A stretch of DNA of 64,000 bases from Plazaster borealis (lineage: Eukaryota; Echinodermata; Asteroidea; Forcipulatida; Labidiasteridae), in assembly GCA_021014325.1 (NCBI GenBank), contig CM037475.1:2697001-2761000 (forward strand), read 5' to 3'. Below are positions 33,572-44,300 of this stretch, piece by piece; position 1 is the first letter of the stretch; the number at the start of each line of letters is the position of its first letter. Position numbers and translations under genes: made by a program. The notes beneath the pieces are model-generated. The model was not told the origin of the DNA and made no database searches. It saw only the letters and a list, made by a program, of their open reading frames with translations.

Positions 33572-35306
33572 GTAAGTACGGGAGATTCCTATTATTATTA
33601 TTATTATGATTATGTATTTCCAGTAATTAAACCAAAGAAAGATGAATATACAAAAGTGAACTTAATCACTGTAGCTCGCAAGCCTGGGGAGACCTGTAAA
33701 CAAGGGTGCTTGATATGTGAACCAGAAACACCGGGGTTAACACCTATACTCTTCCAAGTGTTCTTGGTTCTTTTACGTAAAGTATCTTGCTCAAAGACAC
33801 AAGTGCCACGGCCGGGTATCGAACCCACACTCTGCAGAAACTTCAGAGCTTGAGTCCGGTGCTCTGAACCGCTCGGCCATGACACGCCACAACTTTATAT
33901 TAAAAGTTACACTTTTTGTTAATATATCACTGGTTCGATGAGTCTTCTTTTAATGTCATCGTGAAATTGTTGTATTTAATGTTCCCACGGTTTGATCTAT
34001 AGGCCTATAAGCGTATTGTGTTGACACACTGAGGTACCGGAATTGCACATAAATCACACCAAAGGTGACATAATATTCTTGGTCTAGACAATTTATTTAA
34101 ACTAAATACTTGACAGTCTACAAAGAGCAAAAGTAAAAGTGAGAACCGATGTTGACGGCACCACGCCCAAGGACCAACTGCCCCGAACAAAGGCAGACAT
34201 TTCCCTTATATTAAAGAGCAAGGGAAGTTGGTTGGAAATTTAGATGTATTATATTTTAGTGACCCAATATGATTTAATATTACATTAAAACTCAATGTCG
34301 ACGAAAAGAGTAAACAAAAAGTGTACATATAGGCCTACGTCAGACCATCGACCCCGTTAATAGATGTGCAGAGCCTGAGGAATTTAGAACAATTGAACAC
34401 AATAATTGAATGTATAGAATGCGCCACAACATACGCCCACCAACAAAATTGGCGCCTGACAATTAAAAACATTTATCTAAGTTATTTCCCATCAAAAAAG
34501 TGATTTGAAAAAATATATATTATATACAATTTGTATAGGGGAGATGGCCTTAGCTTTCGATCCAAACCGGACCTTCGTCAGAGGCATAAACAAACACAGA
34601 CACAAACATATCCATTTATAGCAAAAAGAGGAACAAAGGATTAATGGGAGGTATCCAGAAAAAAGCGGGAAAACTATACCCAATCAAAGCTATTAATTTA
34701 CAAACAATATGGTGGCCAAGAACCAATCAGAGCAAGGTAGTGAGGACAAAGGATGGTCAGTGCGAAAGGGTGGATTACTGGACCATAAAGGTGGGAGCTG
34801 CATTCTAGGTATTACAATGCAGGAAGCATGAAAGGGTAAGATTTGAGGGCAAGCTTCATCATGATAATGCAACTAACAATACGTGGTGCAGGATAACATA
34901 ACTTGTGGAGAGAATCCATCAGTAAACAACAAAATGATTCTGTGAAACAGGAAGTTATTATACAGAATCAATGTAAAGGATGATATGTAAGAAATTCAAA
35001 ATAAGCAAGAGGAACCTGCGGAGAGAGCGGGTTATTAAATCCTCTGCAAAATGAATAGGTTTTTTTCTTTCTATTCTTATTCAGCGCTTTGATCTCCCTG
35101 TAAAAGCGCTTTATAAATACTCATTATTATTATGATTATTATTATTATTATTATTATCAACGGGTTGTTTTTTAAAATAGAATTTATAGCTGTTGCAAAC
35201 TGCTTACCAACCAAAAGGACGTATGGTATAAATGCAAAAAATAGTTAATGGCCTGACGTTTCGACCCTAGCAGAGTCTTTCTCGAAGGCTAACCCCCCCC
35301 AAAAAA

Positions 35307-35337
<31 letters not shown>

Positions 35338-38300
35338 CAAAAAAACAAACAAACAAAACAAACAAACCCAAAAACACAGCTTATTGAGAGAAAGAAGGGT
35401 AAAAACAAACCAGTGGAGAGAATAGGTTATTAACAGTAACTGTGTTGCATGAAAGAAATAAGCAAGCAGTAAATGAAGTGGGGATGATGGGAATTTATTT
35501 GACACCTGTGATGATGTTCAGTCCAAAGGGTTGGACTGTCTTGAGTTGGTGAATCCAGTGTGACTCTCTGAGTTTGTAAATATATACAGACCCCCAACAG
35601 TCGTAGTAAGAAACTTATTTTTTGGTTATGGTATCCCTTCAATTCGTGGCGATCTCTTTAAGTTGCTTGTTTGTTGTTTTTATTCGTTTACACCATATCC
35701 ATTTTGATCTTTTCCCACTCCTTACTTGTTCTTTTCCGAACATCTTCCTAAATTGGCTATAATTTTCCCGCTTTTTTTCTGGATGCCTTCCCATAAACCT
35801 TTGCTCCTCTTTTTGCTATAAATGGATATGTTTGTGTTTGTGTTTGTTTATGCCTCTGACGAAGGTCCGGTTTGGATCAAGAGCTAAGGCCATCTCCCCT
35901 ACAGTTTTATGTATAAATATACACGTATATGTAAAGATTATTTATTTTAAAGTAGCCTATCTTTAATCTATTCTCCCGATTGGATTTCAGTCGAGGCTGG
36001 TTGACGAAGATAAGCCCCGACCCCGGCCGGTAGATCCCTTCCAAATCTCAAGAGATTTTCACTTATTCCTGCTGGGATAGCCGCCTCTCAGATATGGCTT
36101 CCCCATTGATATACCAGATCCATGCCTGATGTTTAATATTAAACAAACAAGTCAGTGTAGTTTTGGGTGTTGATCTGGGAAATTTCGGTTTTACTCCAAT
36201 TAAGGACCAGTTACTTTCACATGAAGACCGATTGTTTATCTTGGAAAAACATGTCACCACAAACGACGCCACTCTGCAACAAGGCACTCCCGAAGTGAAT
36301 GTCCAAACTGCGAAGAAAGCCCAACTGCGAATGCGGAGAGATCATGAACCACAGATGTCAACTGAGCATCGTACTGAGGGGAATATGACATTTCAATCAG
36401 GAATTCATACTTCCCAAACTGGTAAGAGTCGAAAGAGAAATGAGTTTTAACAGTCCTCGACATTGTCATTAGTTTGCAAAAGCAAGTGACGAATGCATAA
36501 TAAGTAATTCGAAACAAAAAATGGCAGCAATTAAAAGTTTTAAAGGATTGTTAAGGATATAAAACATCATTGTTTGTTTTAGTCTGAAAGCTTCTGATTA
36601 TGAAGATCATACTAGACCTTTTTCTCTGTGAAATAGTGCAAAATTTTCACCGGTTTGTTATTTCATGTAAAGGTTGATCACACAAAACATGAACACTATC
36701 TGCGACTATTTTGTCACCTCTATAGAGGTGACAAAATAGATACTGAGCCAGCCTTTTAACCCTCGTACTTTTATGTGACGTACAAAACTTGCACGTTGCA
36801 GTAGTCCTGCTATGAATATTCATTAAATCTATGCACGCTACACTGAGCTTACAGAATTGCCCTTGTGGGGTCTTTTACACAATGGAACAATAGACCGTAT
36901 TGAATAAACCCTTTGTTGCTATGAAAGTCGCCATCTTGTAGGGCAAACCGTATGCGCGTCTAAACGCGTACATCAATGAAGCACGCAATACGCAGCCGCT
37001 CCCGGTTTGATTTCTACGCACACCCAAACGCACACGCTCACAGACGCCATAATAGACCTTATGCATTGACGTCATCCAGCCGCCATCTTAGAGGTAAAAC
37101 GATGACGAAACAATGGAAACGCACAGATTTGTACGCGCGGCGCACAAGATTGGCCAATGAACAAGCGCCTTTTGACCTCTAAGGGAGGGCGCCCTACTGA
37201 AATGACGTCCAGAGCTGTGTATTGAGAGAGTTGCGACATGGAGGGACCAGCTTTCTCCGGTCACGTGGTTGCTGGACGCCATTTTGTTCCAAATGTAGTA
37301 CAACCCAATGGGCAGACTAGTCTGGCACCCTGTATTCGCCAATGCATTTTTTTGAGACAAAATGGCTTCTAATCGCAAGTTGTCGCAACTCTCTCAATAT
37401 ACGGCTCTGATGACGTCATGTGCATAAGGTCTATAATAATAATAATAACAAGTTCTTATGTAGCGCATTTTACAATAAACGTATCAATGCGCTTTACATT
37501 AGTGCCCTGGTCATTGGGCCAATAACATTCCTTTAATCTTTCTCAGCTCCCTGGGGAGTATACAGCCCCGAGCTGCCGTGGCGCTCCGAAGGCTTTTTCA
37601 AACACAATATCAAACTCTACCCTCGCAGGTACCCATTTATACCCCTGGGTGAAGAGAAGCAATTATAGTTAAGTGTCTTGCTAAAGGACACAAGTGTCAT
37701 GACCGGGATTCGAACCCACACACTGATGACTTAACCACCAGAACTTGAATTCGATGCTCTTAACCGCTCGGCCACAACACCCTACACACGCCATGTTGTA
37801 GGGCAGATATTTGAATGGTGACGTCATATTCAATACAGTCTATAGACCCCACGAGAGAATTATTTGTTAAATCTGGACCCCAAAGGGGAATTCTTTGGAA
37901 CAGGGAATAATAGAACAACAGTTGTAGCCGGATCCCAAAAACCGGATCCGTAAAGTTGGGTGTGTGTGTGTAGCATAATATGTCGTGTGTGCATACATGA
38001 ATTTGGCATAACCCCTACTATGGTGTTCTTTAATGGACACCTTCTTAAACAAAGCGGCGACTTTTTCTTTCATGCGGCGACATTTTTACGGCGCTTTATA
38101 AAGACATAGGTAAAACAAATTGGAATACAAATCTTCGTTCGAACGAAAAAACCTTCGTTCGAACGAAAACAATTCGAAAGAAAACAATCTTTGTCGAACG
38201 AAAACATATCTTCATTCGAACGAAGACAATTTTCGAATATATTTTTCGTTCGAATGAAGATTAATCTTAATAAACCTGCGCGCGCACATTACCGGTATGC

Positions 38301-41300
38301 TGCCAGAGATACAGACGCCATTGTTGACGACGTGGTGGGACGCTAGCCGTCACGTCTCAAGATCCAATAGTCCTACCTGTAGGCCTCGGATCTGGAGACG
38401 TGACTACGGGCGTCCAGTGGAATGTCAGACAACTCGTCCGTCGGACAACTCGTCCGTCGGACAACTCGTCCGTCAGACAACTTGTCCGTCGGACAACTCG
38501 TCCGTCGGACAACTCGACAGTCAGACAACTCGACATTCAGACAACTCGACGGGTCAGACAACTCGACGGGGCGCACGTTCAACCGTAAGACAAGTTGACT
38601 TTTCATTAGACAACTCGACGGATGGAGTTCAAATCCTCATACGACAGAAGACTCGTGTGAAAACAGCGTGCAACAGCTGACCACACACGGGGCCGTTCGG
38701 CACGAGGGACGAGCGTACTGTGACTGGGCTCGGCACGGGCGTCCCCCGGGGTTGGGGGAACTTGTTTTTATTTTTTATTTGTTTTTGGTAGTGTTGTGCC
38801 AGACAGTGAAGACAAAAAATATAAATAAATCTTCAGAACGTGTCATAAAAGTTCCTACCCCGGCCGCCGCACGCACGCTCTGCATTAACCGGCCTAAGAG
38901 AAGGCCAACGGAATACTTGTCTGAAGTTCACCCAACAAATACAGAAATACAGGATTTTTACAGGAAATTCTTGTAAAACTTGATGTCAGACAACTCCGTA
39001 ACGGAGATCAGTCATTTACCCGTCGACTTGTCCGTCGACTTGTCTAGGCAGTCCGTCGAGTTGTCTCACTGACGGCTTGTCAAGCTGTCGAGTTGTCTGA
39101 CCCGTCGAATTATTCGACTGTCGAGTTGTCCGACGGACGAGTTTTCTTAACTCCGTGGAGTGCAGCGTCTTCAACCATGGATGTAGGAATTCCTACCTCC
39201 ATGCTTCAACAGTAGCGTCTGTGTCTATTTTGCAGGCACATGCGCACGCCGCGGGTTTGTTAATATTTTCGTTCGAATGAAGATTTTTTTCCCACTTGTG
39301 TCCCTTTAAAAGCACAGTACCTTTTTTCTTTTGAATTATTATTTTTTCCGCGTCCTCTTCCGTTTGTTTTTGTATTGGGATTCCTGTATAGGTTAGTAAT
39401 GTGCTTGCTACGGAGCTTTCAAAGGGCTCAAATGAACACAAATTGAAAAACAAATCTTCGTTCAAACGAAAAAAAACATCTTCGTTCAAACGAAGATAAT
39501 CTTGGATTGTATTACCTTATATATCGGGAGCTCAATGCCTGAGAGCAACAATGATTTAATTCACTTTTTTAGTTCCTGTCATCAGTTAGTGTCTCTTGTA
39601 TTGTATGTTTTCTTGTTTTGTATTTTGTTTGAATGATGACAAATAAATAATAATAATAATCTTTGATCCAACGAATAACATCTTCATTCGAACAAAGATT
39701 CATTCAGTTCAAACGAAGAATTGTTATCATTAGAACGAAGATTAATCTTAATAAACCCCTGCGCACACGTTTTGCTGTAGACACATACGCCATTGTTGAT
39801 GACGTTGTGGCGCGCTAGCAGTCACGTCTCCTGCATGTTGCACCACAGTACATTTGTATACATGGTGCTATGAAAAGGAAAAGGTTTCTTACTTCAAAAA
39901 CGCAGCTCCACACCTTGCACACCTTTCACTGAGTGACGGATTTGAGCGGTATATGAAAAGCCATTAATATTATTATCATTAATAAAATCTCCGTACTACC
40001 TTGCCGCCTCCCAAAAAACAAAAAAAACAAAAACAAAAACAAGTAGTCGCCGCGTCAGAAAAACTTCACCGTGTAGGTTTCCATTATAGAACACCATACC
40101 CTTTGGTCAGTGTGTGTGTGTGTCAGTCAACTACACACGACGAGTATCCAATGTCCGATTACGACGACGAATAAGCCGCTGCCACAACTTGTACCACCAC
40201 CATTCATCTCATAAGCTGAGTTAAGTATGTGCCAACCCCACCCCTCCCCCCGGTCCTCGTAAGTCCAAAAAAGCCCTGTCATGACAGGGTTAAGGTAAAT
40301 TCGTCACGATGACGGAATCCTTGTCCTAATATTTTATATTTCAGAGCCACTTCATGGACTTCACTCTCCAGTTTTAACTTGCCGAGACGGAAAAGATGGC
40401 AGAGACGGTCGTGACGGGAAGAACGGCGAGGTCGGTCGGGACGGTGTCGATGGGAGGGACGGAAAGGACGGTAACGACGGGAGGGATGGAAGGGACCTTC
40501 ACCCAGTACAAGCCGATAGTCCATTGCCACCCATTGGACCGGGACAACCCGGTGAGCCAGGACCACCCGGTGAGCAAGGACCACCTGGTGATCGAGGAAT
40601 ACCTGGTGAGCGAGGACGACATGGCGAGTCAGGACCTTCTGGTGAGACTGGACCGCCCGGTCGTCCAGGAGACCCTGGTGAGATTGGACCAAAAGGTTTT
40701 GACGGATTGTCTGGTGTGGCTGGACTACCCGGTAAGCCAGGAATATCTGGTCCGAGGGGATTTCGTGGTATGGCAGGACCTTCTGGTGAGACTGGTAATC
40801 AAGGAGAATCTGGTATTAGTGGACCACGTGGTTTTCCAGGACCTTCTGGTGAGACTGGACTGCCCGGTGAGTCAGGACGACCTGGGGAGAGAGGACAACG
40901 TGGTGAGCCAGGACTACCAGGACAACAGGTAATTATTCACAACTTGATTCTCGATCATACAAGTTTTGATCGCATCACGGTTCATGTATACTGGCCCTTA
41001 AATGAATCAGAGTACTTCAACAGTTAACGAGCCTAGTTAGAAATGGTAACTACAAATAGCTTTCGTGTAGACTTCTTAATCCCTGGAATAAACCAAAATG
41101 GGCTTCTTTCATAGTAAGCTCTAATACATTATTATAGTTTTGTAGTATACTTGTACTCTGTACTCGTACTCGTACTCGAGTGCCGTTTAAGGTATATAGG
41201 CTTACCCGTACTCGGCTATAGCACAGTATACTCCCTCCAAGTATGTACTCGAAACTTCACAATACTCTGACTCAATTTCAAATTCGCGTGGTCAAAATTT

Positions 41301-44300
41301 CGATACTTGTTTTCTCAATAGACCTTATGCATTGACGTCATCCAGCCGCCGTCTTTGAGGTAAAACAATGACGAAACAATCGAAACGCAAAGATTTGTAC
41401 GCGCTGCGCACAGGATTTGCCAATGAACAACCTCCTTTTGACCTGTGGCGAGGGCGCCCTACTCAAATGACATCATGTGCAGAAGGTCTATGCCTGGAAA
41501 AAATCGTGTAGCCGTACAGAATCGACGTAATGGCTGCCATAGGGTCTGCGTACAGGTCAGCCGTTAACCATCTGGAAAAAAACGAGTCTCCGGAATCAGA
41601 CGATTGTAAGCTCAGTGGTTCATGCGTGTGTAGATAATGGGCTGAAAAGTTCACTCCGAAACGAGCCGATTGACCATACTTCTGTTTCACGTGTATGATG
41701 AAATGTCACTGACAACATTGTAAAATGACAATAGACTGTGCAAGTCTCGCACGTGTCGGAACGAGAAAACACGTCAAACGAAGAACAGTTCTTTCGCTTA
41801 AATCAAATCTTTGTTTTAAATTATATCCATTACAGTGACAAAATCTGAACAACAAAAATACTCATTACATGTTTATAAAATCAGTTTTAGATTTTAGAAT
41901 AAATACACAAATAATGTGTTAATTATTATTGAAGCAAAATTAAAATTCTGGGACAAGGATGCTTATTTGATCTTAACTTTTCAGAAACCATTTACGTGGA
42001 TTCGCGATGGTCACGCGGGCGTAAAATTAACGCTTGACGTAGTTTATAGAGGAAGCTGACGCCTCAACAACCATAGACTGCAATGAAAAGGCTTCGCGTT
42101 GCAATTACAGCATCTGGCGATTATCATGACGCATCCAAAACAAGCGTTTACATAAGTTTCGTGATCGGAGGTGAGCACAAAATTCTTAATTTTTTGCAGC
42201 AACCGGAAGCTGAGGTAAGGTTTATTTCTCGGTTTTTCTTCGTTATATTGATAAAATTGATTTTACTTTCATATTTTTTATCACTAAGTATTACATTTCC
42301 AACAACATATATATTTTTCATGGCCATAAACCTTGTTAAACTAAAATAATTGACAAAACAAAATCTTGCAGCAACCGGAAGCTGAGGTCAAGTTTAATAC
42401 TCGGGTTTTCTTCGCTATATTGTTGAATTGATTTTACTTTCCTATTTTGTATCACTAAGTATTACATTCTCAACAACATATGTATTTTTCATGGTCATAA
42501 ACCACGCTAAACTAAAATAATTGACAGAACAAAATTTTGCCCACGTAAATCTCCATTGGTTGAGACCACAATATCCCGGATATTCAAAATAATGCGCGAG
42601 ACTTGCACAGTCTATAGTGGAAACCTTTCACTTGCATTTTCTTAATAGTGTTAATGTAGTTTCGTGCCAATGATATGCATGGGATGAAGGCATAGTTCTG
42701 TGGAAAAGGTACAATTGAATATGCCTTTGGTAAATCCATTTACAAAGGTAACCGATTCAGCGCAATTAATCACACAGACATTAGTCAATGTTCAAGTTTA
42801 ATTCTTTTTATTATACTATACTGGTAATCGGAGATCCAAGCAGCCTAAAGTGGGATCGGCTGTTGGAACTCTGATGATTATAATAGACTGTACAACTTTG
42901 GCGGGAAAACAACTCGAACGAAGACTCATTCTTTGAAATTAAATGTTTTTAAAAAATTGTATTAATACAAACTTCTTAAAAATTACAAATATCAATAGCA
43001 ATTTGTTCAATTTTTATATAATACATTAATAATAGTTTTTTTATATAATACATTAATAATGTTATTTAGTTAACATTGAAACAAGGTTAAAACTTAGGAC
43101 GAGGATTCTTATTCTTTAGAAACCCAATTTGCCAGTGACGCCCCCGAATTGGTTCGACCACTACATACAGCTTTAATGATAACATGAACGTCAGTTTGGC
43201 AAATTCAAAATTCTTATCGTTTTCAAGTAACCATGCAGAAAAGGAGGTCAAGTTTGTATTCTCGGGTTTTCTTTATTGACTTATTAAATGTATTTTACCT
43301 TCATATATTTCATGGCTAAATTTTACTTTCCCAACAGTATATAATTCATGTAGCCATAAACTACGTTAAACTGAAGTATTTTGAAGAAACATAATCGCAC
43401 GCACGTACAACTCATGGTAGGGACCAACTTGGTGCTGTGTATACTCGGTACCCAAAGTAGGCCTAGGCCTACTCGTACTCGAGAACTATGTACTCGGCCA
43501 CCTCTGCACTCTGCAGAACGGTGTCGGCCAAATTAACTTGACTACAACACTGCTAACTAAAGACCACACTATCAATTGGGAAGAAAGCATTTTTTTTTAA
43601 ATCTCTGTCAAACAGATTTGGCTTTTATGGAATTAAAGTTCTCAGTTGAATCCCAACCATATCTTTGTGGACCTCAGATTTAGTAAAATATCAATAATTC
43701 ATTTGTTTATGATATGGCAGGGGCGTGAGTCTTCAGGACCGACATACATTCGGTGGGGAAGAACCACTTGCTCAAACCAAGCAGGCACAGAACTCGTGTA
43801 TCAAGGTAGGTTTTCTACACTTACAAAACAGCCTTATTTTGTCGAACTTGGCGTTGACGGTTGGCAGATAGTCGTTATCTTGTAAACTCATTTACATTAT
43901 ACAATTAGCTCTTCAGGAGTACCGCACCGTGACAACAATGCTAAGAATAAGAGAAGGTGTATTTTGTTGACAGGTTATGGTGCTGGTGCACATTATCTCA
44001 ATAAGGGAGGAACTTCGGATCTCATCTGTCTCCCAACTGATCCAGATGTGCCTGCTTCATACAAAGATGGACACCAAAATGAATCACATATTTATGGAAT
44101 AAAATACAAAGTACCGGAATTTGACCCCTTTTCTCACGAGAATTCTGAAGTTCTTCACAATCACGACGTGCCGTGTGCGGTGTGTCGCCTCACCAGTCGA
44201 GGCACTCAGGTTCTACTCCCCGCCAAGAACGAATGTCCTGACAACTGGACAAAGGAATACAAGGGTTACCTCATGTCAGCCTACTATAGTCATGCGAGGC

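Larger units (their letters stand above)
32928..34198. repeat. Segmental duplication, copy A
   Basis: Similar in order and sequence to 52013-53526: the flank AATGTTTTGTACAAATCTTT, the 5' UTR and TM exon, a shared SINE, and the right boundary phrase AAGGACCAACTGCCC. Copy A carries an extra 140-bp tandem duplication; copy B carries an extra TTAA MITE. Confidence 0.85.
36890..37843. mobile_element. Outer element of a nested transposon stack
   Basis: Left ATAGACCGTATTGAATA and right TATTCAATACAGTCTAT are terminal inverted repeats. TTGTAGGGCA occurs near both ends. Its interior is interrupted by the element at 37052-37434 and the adjoining SINE. Confidence 0.6.
40929..43720. other. Intron between collagen and C-terminal exons
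   Basis: Holds GTACTC-rich stretches (41150-41250 and 43435-43505), the elements at 41318-41491 and 41731-42615, and a partial relative at 42882-43415. No exon seen inside. Confidence 0.5.

Noticed and set aside
33572..33853. Read-through extension of the TM exon
   Set aside because: Passes a consensus donor into a SINE; Tyr runs come from its ATT tail.
35991..36029. Possible mini-exon [13 protein letters not shown] in the collagen-like gene
   Set aside because: Good acceptor and phase 0 after the TM exon, but its phase 0 exit does not join the stalk exon, so it is not called.
38427..38575. CRISPR-like array
   Set aside because: Units are directly adjacent without unique spacers; a minisatellite in an animal genome.
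38668..38976. 102-codon ORF within the palindromic block
   Set aside because: Starts in the foldback region and has no recognisable family features; coding cannot be supported.
40396..40932. 178-codon ORF overlapping the collagen exon
   Set aside because: Out-of-frame shadow; the Gly-X-Y frame has matching splice phases.
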